Part shown: positions 20,463-30,128 of the stretch, in pieces
Layout: the number at the start of each line of letters is the position of its first letter
How positions within the stretch are numbered: position 1 is the first letter of the stretch
Assembly: GCF_010233585.1 (NCBI RefSeq)
Contig: NZ_CP045997.1
Coordinates: 4,033,715 to 4,097,714, forward strand
From: Spirosoma endbachense
Lineage (GTDB): Bacteria > Bacteroidota > Bacteroidia > Cytophagales > Spirosomataceae
Length of the DNA stretch: 64,000 bases
Direction of reading: 5' to 3'
Notes under the pieces: model-generated
What the model was told of the DNA's origin: nothing
Databases searched by the model: none
What the model saw: only the letters and a program-made list of their open reading frames with translations
Made by a program: the position numbers and the translations under genes

Positions 20463-20525
20463 AGGCTTTTCGTTGAGAGCCGTGCCACGGTTTAAAACCG
20501 TGGCACGGCTCTCAACGAAAAGCCT
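20463..20525. terminator. Perfect 31-bp inverted repeat between convergent genes
   Basis: Arms 20463-20493 and 20495-20525 are fully complementary around a TTTAAAA centre. It separates the esterase remnant (plus) from the GH32 gene end (minus, stop at 20579). RNA from either direction would form a very long hairpin. Confidence 0.65.
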
Positions 20526-20578
20526 GATTTTACAATTCTTCGACACTACCTGGCCGAAAGCTAGTTCAGCAGAAGGCT

Positions 20579-22228
20579 CTATTTCCAGATCGATTTGGCC
20601 GTATATAGCTTAAGATCCTTAACCTCAATCCGATTACCCCAAAACTGAAGGGCTTCTTTAGCCGTCGAAACCGGTTTTCTTTCGATCGAGTACGAATAGG
20701 CCCCGCCATCGATGAACACCTCTATGGAGGTTCGGTCAACATAGAGGTCGGCAGTCAGTTCCATGCTGGTCATCGTTTCAGACGAATAGAAAACTCCATT
20801 GACCAGATTGGCATTCAGATCGTAGTCCAGCACCCGCTGGCCGAAAAGAGAAAGGCCCGCACTGGTTGCATGCGACAGTTTAATGGTTGTCTTTACTCTA
20901 AATCGGTCCAACGGCTGAAACGATTTCAGCTTCTCATTCGCTTCGGCGGCACTCAGTGACGACCATTCATGAACCGGTTCAAACAGCTGCTCGGTTTCCC
21001 GAACCGGTACACTACTCAATCGCAGGCCATTTTTGCTCGTACGAAGCTTCAGTTCGGTTGGCAGCAGCATCATGTTGTTAAAGGGCATTCCGGGTTGTTG
21101 AACGCGGCCCCAGCCAATTTGAATGCGTCGGGGATCGTTTTCCGGCATATTGGCAAAGGTCTGGGCCGCATAGATGGTGCCGGTCGTATACGAGTGTTTA
21201 CCGGATTCGGGAGTAAAGGTTTTCCCATCGAAAGAGCCGATCATATACGTGGTTGAAGCGCCATACATGACCCATTTTGTCTTGCTTTTATCGCCATCGA
21301 TGGGCAACTCGAATAAATCAGGGCATTCCCAGAAACCCGTCACATGGCTTTCATACGTCCATTCCCTGAGGTTTTTTGACGTATAGATCGAATGACCATC
21401 CCGCTCATTTAGCACCATCACCCAGTGATTGCCGGGTTTATACCAAAACACGCGCGGGTCGCGGGTATCTTTGCTGTTCCATTTGGCTTTCGAATCGATC
21501 AGCGGGTTTTTGGCATATTTTGTCCACGTGCGGCCTTTATCCAAACTATAGGCCATGCACTGAATTTGTTTTTCTGGATTATCGACGGTAAAAAAAGCGA
21601 CCATTGCCGGTATCGTACCCTGATTAAAGCCAGCCGTATTGGCATAATCGATCACGGTTGACCCCGAAAACATCGTTCCCAGGCTATCGGGTACCAGGGC
21701 GGTTGGCAATTCTTTCCAATGGATCATATCCGTACTGGCGGCATGCCCCCAGGACATGTTCCCCCACTCCCGTTCGTATGGATTGTGCTGGTAAAACAGA
21801 TGATACTCCCCCTCGTAGAAGATCATGCCGTTCGGATCGTTGATCCAGCCCCGGCGGGTGGAAAAGTGGTATTGCGGACGATTCTTTTCCTGATAGAGCG
21901 AATCCTGACCGGCAATTTGATCGTCCTGATAAATTTTACTCAATCCTTCTGGCATGGCCCTGTAGCTGATGGTAATGGTTTTCCCTTGTAGAGCAGCCAT
22001 GTCACAAAACACCCAGTAATCAGGTTTGCTGCCAGCCAGCCTTATTTTGAAGGAGCGTTCCAGTTTCTCACCTACCTTAAATTGCATGGTTTCCCTGCTT
22101 TGCGTTTGAGAAACGGGCAGATTCAGGTATCGTTTGGTGATCTTGATGGATCGCTCTTGCGCCTGAAGTGAACCACTACCACACAGGAGTAACACGTATA
22201 GCGTTACGTATTTTAAAGCTGATTTCAT
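20579..22228 (-). CDS. Glycoside hydrolase family 32 (levanase / fructanase type), secreted
   Basis: 549 aa from the ATG at 22228, where a signal peptide (YVTLYVLLLCGSGSLQAQ) begins. A short N-terminal beta region precedes the five-bladed propeller. The three GH32 acidic motifs are present: WINDPNG (128-134, nucleophile Asp131), the RDP motif in TRDPRVFW, and the EC motif in GFWECPDLFEL (acid/base Glu). The C-terminal beta-sandwich contains LTADLYVDRTSIEVFIDGG. Expected to cut beta-fructosidic bonds in levan, inulin or sucrose in the periplasm or outside. No SusC/SusD genes are nearby. Divergent from the esterase at 22370. Confidence 0.94.
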   Translation of the reverse strand: MKSALKYVTLYVLLLCGSGSLQAQERSIKITKRYLNLPVSQTQSRETMQFKVGEKLERSFKIRLAGSKPDYWVFCDMAALQGKTITISYRAMPEGLSKIYQDDQIAGQDSLYQEKNRPQYHFSTRRGWINDPNGMIFYEGEYHLFYQHNPYEREWGNMSWGHAASTDMIHWKELPTALVPDSLGTMFSGSTVIDYANTAGFNQGTIPAMVAFFTVDNPEKQIQCMAYSLDKGRTWTKYAKNPLIDSKAKWNSKDTRDPRVFWYKPGNHWVMVLNERDGHSIYTSKNLREWTYESHVTGFWECPDLFELPIDGDKSKTKWVMYGASTTYMIGSFDGKTFTPESGKHSYTTGTIYAAQTFANMPENDPRRIQIGWGRVQQPGMPFNNMMLLPTELKLRTSKNGLRLSSVPVRETEQLFEPVHEWSSLSAAEANEKLKSFQPLDRFRVKTTIKLSHATSAGLSLFGQRVLDYDLNANLVNGVFYSSETMTSMELTADLYVDRTSIEVFIDGGAYSYSIERKPVSTAKEALQFWGNRIEVKDLKLYTAKSIWK

Positions 22229-22369
22229 CCGAGTAGAGTCAATACAGGCTGAAGTATGGATTGAGGCATTTATACTTTTAGAGGCAGGCCGTCCTGCTAA
22301 TTCGTTCGGCACTTACGCACCCGTCACTGCCCTGGTCCATTCGTAGTACAATCGTCTCCCCCTGAACCG

Positions 22370-23662
22370 ATGAAAAGATTCCTCCTCTCTGGCCTTTTGA
22401 TGGCGTTTTCCTTTCAGGGAACCGCCCAGCAACAACCCGCCAATCGACCAACGTTGGTGGCCGGAATTCCCGTCAATTATCAGGAAGACTCGGTGGGCTC
22501 CTACATACTCCCTGATTTACTGACGTGTGCCGACGGTCAGCCAGTAACCAATGCCAAAATCTGGACACAAAAACGGCGACCCGAACTGCTTAAACTCGTT
22601 GAAGAAATTCAGTTTGGGAAAATGCCCCCTCGCCCAACGGAAATGAGCTTTCGGGTCTTTGATCAGGCAACACCTGCTTTTCAGGGTAAGGCAATTCGGA
22701 AACAGGTGACGGTGTATTTTACCCGCGATACATCCGACTATAAGATGAATCTGGTCATCTATCTGCCAAAGGCCGTCAAACAACCCGCTCCATTATTGAT
22801 GACTATTTCTTTCTCAGCTTACAACCAGATCATTGACGATCCGGGGTTACTGGTTGGTTCGATCTGGAACCGGGAAGGCAAAAAAATAAAGGCCGACAAA
22901 CCCGGCAACTTTGGCAAAATGAATGTTGACCAATTTTTAGAGGCTGGTATTGGCTTTGCCACAGTCTATTACGGGGATATTGAGCCGGATTTTAAGGAAG
23001 GAATTCGCTATGGTATTCGGGGAAAGTATTTAAAGCCTGATCAAGCCGAACCTGCCCCAACCGAATGGGGAGCCATTTCGGCCTGGGCCTGGGGACTTAG
23101 TCGGGCTATGGATTACTTCGAAACCGATAAGCAGATTGATTCGAAACGGATTGCTCTCCAGGGCGCTTCCCGTTTAGGTAAAGCGGTCCTTTGGACAGGC
23201 ATCCATGATACCCGGTTCAAGCTGGTCATTGCCAGTATTTCCGGCGAAGGGGGAGCGGCCTTAAGTCGGCGTAATTTTGGGGAAACGATCAATCATATTA
23301 CCGATTCCACCCGGTACCAATATCAGTTTGCCGCCAACTATCATACATATGGAAACAAGGTAAATAGTTTACCGATCGATGGCCACACCTTAGTGGCTTT
23401 GATGGCCCCCCGACCTTTACTTCTCCAGACGGGCAGCACGGATTACTGGTCAGATCCAAGAGGTGAGTTTTTGTCGGCGGTGGCAGCGGCCCCTGTCTAC
23501 AAGCTATTCGGAGAAAGCGGTCCGCAACCCACCGACACACCCTCGGCCAACGATCCGTCTTTGCTACTGAATCCCCTGGGTTACTTTATGCACGAGGGTG
23601 GTCATACGGTTCTGCCCACCGATTGGCCCAATCTCATTTCCTACATGAAAAAATACCTTTGA
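22370..23662 (+). CDS. CE15-like glucuronoyl / acetyl xylan esterase, secreted
   Basis: 430 aa with a signal peptide (LLMAFSFQGTAQQ). The alpha/beta hydrolase shows the nucleophile motif LQGASRLGKAVLW (GxSRxGK, typical of CE15 glucuronoyl esterases), the upstream SAWAWGLSRAMDY segment and the C-terminal catalytic His in MHEGGHTVLP. Such enzymes split ester links between glucuronoxylan and lignin or remove acyl groups. The start codons of this gene and GH32 are 142 bp apart on opposite strands, so they may share a divergent promoter. Confidence 0.85.
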   Translation: MKRFLLSGLLMAFSFQGTAQQQPANRPTLVAGIPVNYQEDSVGSYILPDLLTCADGQPVTNAKIWTQKRRPELLKLVEEIQFGKMPPRPTEMSFRVFDQATPAFQGKAIRKQVTVYFTRDTSDYKMNLVIYLPKAVKQPAPLLMTISFSAYNQIIDDPGLLVGSIWNREGKKIKADKPGNFGKMNVDQFLEAGIGFATVYYGDIEPDFKEGIRYGIRGKYLKPDQAEPAPTEWGAISAWAWGLSRAMDYFETDKQIDSKRIALQGASRLGKAVLWTGIHDTRFKLVIASISGEGGAALSRRNFGETINHITDSTRYQYQFAANYHTYGNKVNSLPIDGHTLVALMAPRPLLLQTGSTDYWSDPRGEFLSAVAAAPVYKLFGESGPQPTDTPSANDPSLLLNPLGYFMHEGGHTVLPTDWPNLISYMKKYL

Positions 23663-23937
23663 CCTGGGAAGAAGTTTCAGGGTGTTTGCCCAATGATTGA
23701 GTGGGTCAGCTGGCAAAACAGGTCGAACTCAACCATACCCCTCATATTCTGGCACCGGTCAGTTAAACCGCGTGTTCAGCTAAAAAATCGGTTTCACAGT
23801 TTCACCCTGCATCCTTATTTCCCGATATACCCAGACGGTAATCGGTTGTCCGTAAACTCAAAAATCAGCAGCAAAATAACTGTCTATCAATAAGTTTATG
23901 CATAAATTTTTTTAGCCTGGCCTTCCAGCCACCTGTT

Positions 23938-25599
23938 ATGGATAAACTTTATCGATTCCTGATCTGTCTGTTTATAGCAGCCTATAGCCTGCCTGCTAGT
24001 CTAGTCTATGCTCAATTTTCACCAACGCCTACCACCGTTTATATCTCGAAGCTTAAAGAGATCAATCCAACGGGAAGCGGTGTGCCCAGCCGCTTCATTG
24101 AATTCGGAGGAAAGGTCTATTTTTCAGCCAATGACGGTATAAACGGTAACGAACTCTGGGTAACCGATGGTACGGAAGCCGGTACGGTTCTGTTCAAGAA
24201 CATTAACCAAGGCGGGGACTCCAGTCCGAATAAGTTTACGATCATGAATGGAGTCCTGTACTTCTCGGCCGATGATGGAGTCAATGGCGATGAGTTATGG
24301 AAGACTGACGGTACCCCCGGTGGTACCCAACTGGTTCGCAACATCAATCCGGCGGGTGCCCATGCCTATCCATCTTACCTGGTAGCGAATGGCTCGATGC
24401 TTTTCTTTTTCGCCAATAACGGAACCAACGGTCGGGAATTATGGAAAACCGATGGGACTGCCAACGGCACGCGAATGGTCAAAGAGATCAACCCAACGGG
24501 TCAGGTGGGCGATTTCCCTTCGCCCGTTCTGTTAAACGGCAAATTATATTTTGCCGCCAAGGAAGCAGAGGGTAATATTGAATTTTGGGTTTCAGACGGC
24601 ACCGAGGTCGGTACAAAACGGGTCAAAGAGATTAACCCAACAGGCAGTGCTTTCGCGGGTTTCCCGGCTGAAATTCAGGTATGCAATGGCCTGGTCTACT
24701 TTGTCGCCGACGATGGTGTCCATGGTCAGGAGCTCTGGAAGTCGGATGGAAGCAGCGCCGGTACAACCCTGGTAAAAGATATATGGACCAGTGGGGAGCC
24801 TAATCCAGATTCGCCGAAGTTCCTAACGACGGTGGGCACTACCCTCTTTTTCACTGCCAGAAACTCATTCTACGGAACTGAAATCTGGAAGTCAGATGGA
24901 ACCAGCACGGGTACGGTGCAGGTGCGGAACATCAATCCAAATGGAAGTTCGAGTCCGTATGGTTTGGTATCGTTTCAAAATCAACTTTTCTTCGGTGCTT
25001 TCGATAGCGATGCGATAGCCCTTTGGAAATCCGATGGGACATCTACCGGCACGCAGAAAGTAAGCACCGTAGAACCGGTATTTATTACGGTTGCTGGCAA
25101 CTATTTGTACTTTGACCATAGCGGTCCCTGGCGGTCGGACGGCACAAGCGAAGGAACCAGGCAATTAGGCCCCCTGGCCAATCTGGGTTACGACTCCAAT
25201 CAATTTATCAAGTTGGGCACTAAAGTTCTTTTTTCGGCGAAGAATACGAACTCAGGCGGCTCTGACTACGAATTATATAAAATTTCACCCTGTACCGCCT
25301 GCCCAATCGGTAGCCGGGAGGGTATAAGTGAGGAGTCTCCTACAGAGTTGACGTTGACGCTATTGCACAACCCGACACCAGATGCAGTTCGAGTAGAAGT
25401 GAGCGGGGCAAATGGCCAACCGCTTTCGCTGCAATTGGTTACTTTGTTAGGTCAGCCTATTGATTCAAAAAGCATTGAAAACGCCCAGGCGCTCGAACGG
25501 CATCAGTTTGATATACGAAGCCTACCGAATGGTATTTTACTGTTGCGGGCCATCAGCAGAGATCGTTCCCAGACCATACGGGTCAGCAAGACTGACTGA
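23938..25599 (+). CDS. ELWxxDGT-repeat surface protein with T9SS sorting domain
   Basis: 553 aa. After a signal peptide (to about 26) come eight repeats of about 45-55 residues, each with a core such as ELWVTDGTEAGT, ELWKTDGTPGGT, EFWVSDGTEVGT, EIWKSDGTSTGT, ending with GPWRSDGTSEGT, and linked by motifs like KEINPTG. This is the hyalin/ELWxxDGT beta-propeller-like repeat. The last about 80 residues (LTLLHNPTPDAVRVEV, LVTLLGQPID, FDIRSLPNGILLLR) form a type A C-terminal sorting domain for type IX secretion. Function unknown; surface binding or adhesion is plausible. Confidence 0.9.
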   Translation: MDKLYRFLICLFIAAYSLPASLVYAQFSPTPTTVYISKLKEINPTGSGVPSRFIEFGGKVYFSANDGINGNELWVTDGTEAGTVLFKNINQGGDSSPNKFTIMNGVLYFSADDGVNGDELWKTDGTPGGTQLVRNINPAGAHAYPSYLVANGSMLFFFANNGTNGRELWKTDGTANGTRMVKEINPTGQVGDFPSPVLLNGKLYFAAKEAEGNIEFWVSDGTEVGTKRVKEINPTGSAFAGFPAEIQVCNGLVYFVADDGVHGQELWKSDGSSAGTTLVKDIWTSGEPNPDSPKFLTTVGTTLFFTARNSFYGTEIWKSDGTSTGTVQVRNINPNGSSSPYGLVSFQNQLFFGAFDSDAIALWKSDGTSTGTQKVSTVEPVFITVAGNYLYFDHSGPWRSDGTSEGTRQLGPLANLGYDSNQFIKLGTKVLFSAKNTNSGGSDYELYKISPCTACPIGSREGISEESPTELTLTLLHNPTPDAVRVEVSGANGQPLSLQLVTLLGQPIDSKSIENAQALERHQFDIRSLPNGILLLRAISRDRSQTIRVSKTD

Positions 25600-25980
25600 A
25601 ACCAGGCCTGCCTTTTCGTTAAACTACGGTTTAGTGGTATTGATACGTTGAGCGAGAGGACATTTATCTTTCTTATTTGGCTTTTCGAAAGCCAGTACTA
25701 TTTTTAACTAAAAAAAACGGGTACACCAGAACAAGATCGGGTAAAATAAACTCCCTTCCGGGCATTGTGTAAGTGTTTCTCAAAAAGAGGGTGTTATGAG
25801 ATAAAGTCAACAACCGTTTACTGGCTATCTGCCACTTTCGTACTTTGGTAGGTAAAGTACGAAAGTAAACTATTTTGGAACTGCAAAATCGTCTTTAGAC
25901 GCGGGTCCGCATCTAAGTCAAAAACCTGTATTTACCCGGTAAGGTGAATGTAATGCCACTTATATAATAAGGGTATAGGG
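25600..25980. other. Intergenic, 381 bp
   Basis: No gene is visible. The stretch contains the palindrome at 25834-25866 and is AT-rich just before the GNAT start. Confidence 0.5.
25834..25866. repeat. 13-bp inverted repeat with GTAC core, copy 1
   Basis: ACTTTCGTACTTT (25834-25846) pairs perfectly with 25854-25866 across a 7-nt loop. The same TTTCGTACTT core recurs at 26562-26594 beyond the GNAT gene. It could be a terminator for the surface-protein gene or an operator. Confidence 0.55.
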
Positions 25981-26499
25981 ATGTTAGTAGAAATCCATAA
26001 AGCACAATTGGCAGATCTTGAGCAACTTCAACAAATTTGTGTTGACGCATATAGTCAAAATTTTGCCCATCATTGGCATAAGGGCGGGCTGGATTGGTAC
26101 CTTGACCAGCAATTTAGTCCTGGTCAGCTAAGACAAGCCATTGAAAGCGCCGAGACAGATTATTATCTCATTTTTAAAGATAAGCTACCCGTTGGTTTTT
26201 GTAAGCTGGGATACAGCAAGCTGACTGAACCGCATGAACTTTGGTTAGAATTGGAAAAAATTTATATGCTGCCCACCGAAAAAGGAAGCGGCATTGGTAA
26301 AACCGTTTTGGACATGGTCATCCAAATAGCTGAAGAAATGGGCAAAAAAGAATTGCTACTATACGTGATTGATACGAATCAGGCGGCTATTCGCTTTTAT
26401 GAGCGAAATGGTTTTTCGTTACTTAAAAAAACGCGTATGGACTTACCTTACTTTAAAGAAGAATTGAAAGGAGCCTGGCAGATGATGAAGCGGTTATAA
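25981..26499 (+). CDS. GNAT family N-acetyltransferase
   Basis: 172 aa, one Acetyltransf_1 domain. The acetyl-CoA binding motif A is LEKIYMLPTEKGSGIGKTVLDMV (given in part: EKGSGIGKTV), followed by motif B with DTNQAAIRFYERNGF. The substrate is not predictable; relatives act on spermidine, antibiotics or peptide N termini. It stands alone, bracketed by two related palindromes (25834-25866 and 26562-26594). Confidence 0.92.
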   Translation: MLVEIHKAQLADLEQLQQICVDAYSQNFAHHWHKGGLDWYLDQQFSPGQLRQAIESAETDYYLIFKDKLPVGFCKLGYSKLTEPHELWLELEKIYMLPTEKGSGIGKTVLDMVIQIAEEMGKKELLLYVIDTNQAAIRFYERNGFSLLKKTRMDLPYFKEELKGAWQMMKRL

Positions 26500-26847
26500 C
26501 GTTTAATTGATAGAAGCGAATTTAGTCTTGTTAGGGCTGTGTTGATATCCCATCATGATGGCGTTTCGTACTTTTCTTCTTTAAGTACGAAACGTGCTTA
26601 TCTATTTCTGGATCAGGACAGGAAAATCCAGGATTCCAATGGAATTATTTTCGTACTTCATCGAATAGCACGAAAAATGGAGGTCCAAGAAACACCCGTT
26701 TAAGCAGCAAATACATGAGATTTCTTTCGTATCGAGTAGGAGGAATGATGAGATCGGGCAATTAATGGCAGCAAACAGTCAGTAAGCAAAAACTGTCAAG
26801 GCAAGTCGGGACCAACACACAATAAACTGATCAATTATTACCCAAAA
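26500..26847. other. Intergenic, 348 bp
   Basis: No gene seen. It contains the palindrome at 26562-26594 and, at 26647-26678, a weaker TTTTCGT...ACGAAAA pair with the same theme. Confidence 0.5.
26562..26594. repeat. 12-bp inverted repeat with GTAC core, copy 2
   Basis: CGTTTCGTACTT (26562-26573) pairs perfectly with 26583-26594 across a 9-nt pyrimidine loop. It lies 63 bp after the GNAT stop and may terminate that gene. Confidence 0.55.
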
Positions 26848-27831
26848 ATGAAATCAATTCTTATTTATTCGATCCTTTTATTCGCTGCACTACAGGCATC
26901 AGCACAGGCAAAGCGAGAGATTTTTTTTGCAGATGTAACCATATATGTTGAGGGGAGCAAATATTACCTTACCGGGTCAAAAGGCGGGGGCGGTGGTCCG
27001 CAGGGATTTGCCTTTTTAGAATCAAAGGACCTGAAAACATGGGCAGTGCCTGCTAAATCAAACGATTCGCTGGGGATGATCCTTACCAAGGGCGACCACA
27101 CATTCGGCACCAAGGGCTTCTGGGCACCACAAATTGTCAAAGATAAGGGCACCTATTATATTACCTATACGGCCGATGAACAAACCGTATTGGCTGAGTC
27201 AAAATCGTTATTGGGTCCATACCGGCAAAAAGAAGTTGGACCAATTGATGGGTCTGAGAAAAATATCGATTCCTATATTTTCAAGGATACCGATGGTACA
27301 TATTACCTCTACTGTGTCCGTTTTAATAAAGGCAATTATCTGCATGTCGCCGAGTTTGACATGAAAAGCGGAAAGATAAAACCCGAAACACTGAAACGAT
27401 GTTTTGACCAGACAGAGCCTTGGGAGGCAACGCCTAATTATAAATCAGCACCCATTATGGAAGGCCCTACCGTTATAAAATTAAAAAATAAATATTACCT
27501 GTTTTATTCGGCCAACCATTTCCAGAACATCGATTATGCTATTGGCTATGCCGTAGCCGATTCGCCATACGGGCCTTGGGAAAAATATAAAAATAACCCT
27601 ATCGTTCACCGTTCTATCGTTGGTGAGAACGGGTCAGGACATGGTGACCTGTTTGAAGGGGTAGACAAACAATTGTATTACGTCTACCACATTCACAACT
27701 CATCAGACAAAGTAAGCCCACGCAGGACACGCATCGTGCCGGTAGTAAAACAATGGGATGAAAAAGCCGGTGTTTACACCTTTAGTGTAAAAGGGAACGA
27801 GGTAATTGTACCGGTAATGGCCGAACAATAA
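26848..27831 (+). CDS. Glycoside hydrolase family 43 (arabinanase/xylosidase type), secreted
   Basis: 327 aa with signal peptide (ILLFAALQASAQ). The five-bladed propeller carries the GH43 acidic triad: base Asp in FFADVTIYVEG, the pKa-modulating Asp in NIDSYIFKDTDGTYYLY, and acid Glu in MEGPTVIKLKNKYYLFY. The motif GFWAPQIVKDKGTYYI is typical. No extra binding module follows, so it is a minimal enzyme for short arabino- or xylo-oligosaccharides. It is separated from other carbohydrate genes and has no evident operon partner. Confidence 0.9.
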   Translation: MKSILIYSILLFAALQASAQAKREIFFADVTIYVEGSKYYLTGSKGGGGGPQGFAFLESKDLKTWAVPAKSNDSLGMILTKGDHTFGTKGFWAPQIVKDKGTYYITYTADEQTVLAESKSLLGPYRQKEVGPIDGSEKNIDSYIFKDTDGTYYLYCVRFNKGNYLHVAEFDMKSGKIKPETLKRCFDQTEPWEATPNYKSAPIMEGPTVIKLKNKYYLFYSANHFQNIDYAIGYAVADSPYGPWEKYKNNPIVHRSIVGENGSGHGDLFEGVDKQLYYVYHIHNSSDKVSPRRTRIVPVVKQWDEKAGVYTFSVKGNEVIVPVMAEQ

Positions 27832-28003
27832 GGCGTGTTGTGAATGACACGGAAGTTACCTATAAGTAATTCAAAACCAGTCAATTACATTTTACCTGTT
27901 GTCTCATTATTTATCGGGGTCAGTAGCCAGGGATTTCCCATTGGCGACCTGTTCGCTCATTCATTTCATGTTCTTCAGAGCTATCCCGTGCCGATTACCT
28001 TGA

Positions 28004-28315
28004 TTAAATGTCTTTCAATTTCAACTCAGTAGTCAGGATGACTTCCCTGTTTTCGAGCAGCGGAACGATTTCCTGGATTACAATCTTCTGAAAATACGGC
28101 GAATTGCGATGCTCGGCGAGTGCGACTTCATTGGTATAGCCTTCAAGCAGTACGATCACATTAGGATCGGTAGTGCTCTGATAAACATTATAAAAAAGGT
28201 TTCCATTTTCTTCCCTGCTCTGGGGAGACAAATTTGCAAGCAGGGCAAGTACGGTTTCAAGCTTACCTTCTTTAACCTGCCATTTGGCAAAAGTAGTAAT
28301 CGCATTAGAACTCAT
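28004..28315 (-). CDS. ABM-domain putative quinol monooxygenase
   Basis: 103 aa, one ABM domain: FAKWQVKEGKLETVLALLA, NGNLFYNVYQSTTDPNVIVL and the conserved H-x-x-S-x-Y-F in EHRNSPYFQKI. Cytoplasmic, unlike the exported ABM protein at 2870. Relatives (YgiN-like) oxidise quinols or reactive aromatic compounds. It is downstream of a DJ-1-like gene on the same strand, with a small hairpin (28378-28412) between them. Confidence 0.88.
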   Translation of the reverse strand: MSSNAITTFAKWQVKEGKLETVLALLANLSPQSREENGNLFYNVYQSTTDPNVIVLLEGYTNEVALAEHRNSPYFQKIVIQEIVPLLENREVILTTELKLKDI

Positions 28316-28377
28316 TTTTTTATTGTTTGACGTTGACGATATAGCTGCTTGTCAGAAAAAATACGTCGGCTATTTAG

Positions 28378-28412
28378 GCCATACCTTCCCTTACGATGGG
28401 AGAAGGTATGGC
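28378..28412 (-). terminator. Hairpin after the DJ-1-like gene
   Basis: GCCATACCTTC (28378-28388) pairs with 28402-28412; the loop contains CCC/GGG that may extend the stem. It lies 10 bp downstream of the stop at 28422. Confidence 0.55.
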
Positions 28413-28421
28413 ACTTCTTTT

Positions 28422-29090
28422 TCAGGCTTCCAATATGGCGATCACCTTTTCGGCTACGCCCTGAGCGGAAGCCGGATTTTGTCCGGTAACTAATCGTCCG
28501 TCGGTAATGCTGTAAGCCTGCCATGGGTCGATGGCACTATAATTGGCCCCGCGCTCCTTTAATAGGTCTTCCAGCTCAAACGAGACATCTTCCTTGGCAT
28601 AGTTCTCTTCCTCGACAGCGCTGAAACCTGTTACATTTTTGCCCTTGACCAAATACGAACCATCTTTCAGCTTGACATTGCCCAGGGACACGGGTCCATG
28701 GCATACCGCACTCACCACTTTGCCACTATCATAAAAAGTTGACAGGATTTTCTGTACTGGCGGATTGTCCGTCATATCAACGACCGGTCCCAACCCGCCC
28801 GGAACGAACACGGCATCATAGCCGCCAATCGACAAATTGTCTATGCTCTTGGTATTTTTCATTTTGACAAGTCCCTCATCATTCAGAAATGCCTGATTGA
28901 CCGGATCGTCTAATTCTACTAAATCTATTGGTGCCTCTCCTCCCTTGACACTGTAAATGTCGATGTCATACCCTTGCTTTTTAAAAGCTTCATAGGGGTG
29001 AGCCAATTCGGTGAGCAAACTTCCGGTTTTACGATTTTTGGGACCAATGATGCCCGCACTAGTTACCATAAACAAAATTTTTCTTTTCAT
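28422..29090 (-). CDS. DJ-1/PfpI superfamily protein (type 1 glutamine amidotransferase-like, Hsp31 type)
   Basis: 222 aa. The nucleophile elbow VSAVCHGPVSL holds the reactive Cys; an upstream Glu in the GGEAPIDLVELDDP region and the GGYDAVFVPGGLGPVVDM motif place it in the Hsp31/YajL-like branch, which detoxifies glyoxals or acts as chaperone or deglycase. It clusters with the ABM protein and alpha/beta hydrolase genes, together suggesting an electrophile or oxidative stress response; that grouping is inference. Confidence 0.9.
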   Translation of the reverse strand: MKRKILFMVTSAGIIGPKNRKTGSLLTELAHPYEAFKKQGYDIDIYSVKGGEAPIDLVELDDPVNQAFLNDEGLVKMKNTKSIDNLSIGGYDAVFVPGGLGPVVDMTDNPPVQKILSTFYDSGKVVSAVCHGPVSLGNVKLKDGSYLVKGKNVTGFSAVEEENYAKEDVSFELEDLLKERGANYSAIDPWQAYSITDGRLVTGQNPASAQGVAEKVIAILEA

Positions 29091-29315
29091 TGTTGAGAAA
29101 TTTAAGTTGTCAATTGATCAAAAGGTCACGAATTACTTTTTGCCATTCGGACTGAGAAGGCCAAATGATGTCGCCATCAGATTGTCTGAAAGTTCTCGTT
29201 GCACCTGCGCCACTTTTCCCGGATGTGATCCTGGTTCAACTCGGCATAAGTTTTAATTTCGTTGCCGTGACAGAATGAATACAAGTCCTCTTTCTGAGGA
29301 GGTGTGTCGTCAATA

Positions 29316-30128
29316 TTAGTTGCCACCAGCGGCTTTAAGGATTACCTCTGCCACCTTTTCAGGTTGTGAAAGCATGGCCACGTGGCTGCTGGGCAGGTGA
29401 ACGACGCTTGCCTTAATGTTCGCGGCCATTTCGGCTTCTACTTGAGGGGAGATAATGTGGTCGTTATCAGACACGATGAAGAAGCTCGGTCTGTTTTTCC
29501 ATGCTGGATTCGACACTTTGGCGGATATCGTGCTTACATGAAACCTACCCTGTCCCGCAGCGATTAACTTTGCCTCGTTCAGGGGTAAATCCTGGGCAAA
29601 ATGCTTTAAAACGGTTTCTTCTTTCAGCCTGATGAAGCCGTCGGCAATAATCGGGTCGGCTAAACCCGGCACATTCGGCAACTTCCGGACTTCGAAAGCA
29701 TCCTTGGAGATCGTTTCGATACTCTGGCCTTCGTCGGGGGCATAGGCGGCCACATATACGAGCGCCTTAACCTTTTCATTGTTACCGGCCTGGGTAATGA
29801 CAACGCCACCCCACGAATGCCCGACCAGAATGACATTTCCGCTCACTTCGGCAATCGCCCGGTTTACGAACACTACGTCGTCGTTTAGCGAGGTCAACGG
29901 ATTTTGGACGGCGATGGTCTGATACCCTTTTTTCTGCAAAATCGGTATCACCTTGTTCCAGCTCGAACCGTCGGCGAAAGCACCGTGAACGAGGATAATT
30001 GTCGGTTTCTCGTCCGCGCCGGACGACCGGTATTGTGGCAGATAGTCTGCACTGGGCTCGATAGAAGAAATCATAGACATTAGGGTTACACTGGCCAACC
30101 CGGCCAGAAGTGATTTACTCGCTTTCAT
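29316..30128 (-). CDS. Alpha/beta hydrolase, exported
   Basis: 270 aa with an N-terminal hydrophobic signal (residues about 5-24). Motifs: oxyanion loop IILVHGAFADGSSWNKV, nucleophile elbow LVGHSWGGVVITQAG, acid in FFIVSDNDHIISPQ and His in LPSSHVAMLSQPE. It resembles the Abhydrolase_6 group of small esterases and haloperoxidase-like proteins common in Bacteroidota stress loci. Same strand as the DJ-1 and ABM genes, 225 bp upstream of the former. Confidence 0.9.
   Translation of the reverse strand: MKASKSLLAGLASVTLMSMISSIEPSADYLPQYRSSGADEKPTIILVHGAFADGSSWNKVIPILQKKGYQTIAVQNPLTSLNDDVVFVNRAIAEVSGNVILVGHSWGGVVITQAGNNEKVKALVYVAAYAPDEGQSIETISKDAFEVRKLPNVPGLADPIIADGFIRLKEETVLKHFAQDLPLNEAKLIAAGQGRFHVSTISAKVSNPAWKNRPSFFIVSDNDHIISPQVEAEMAANIKASVVHLPSSHVAMLSQPEKVAEVILKAAGGN

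Noticed and set aside
23693..23893. 66-codon frame after the CE15-like gene
   Set aside because: No domain or signal and unusual composition; treated as intergenic.
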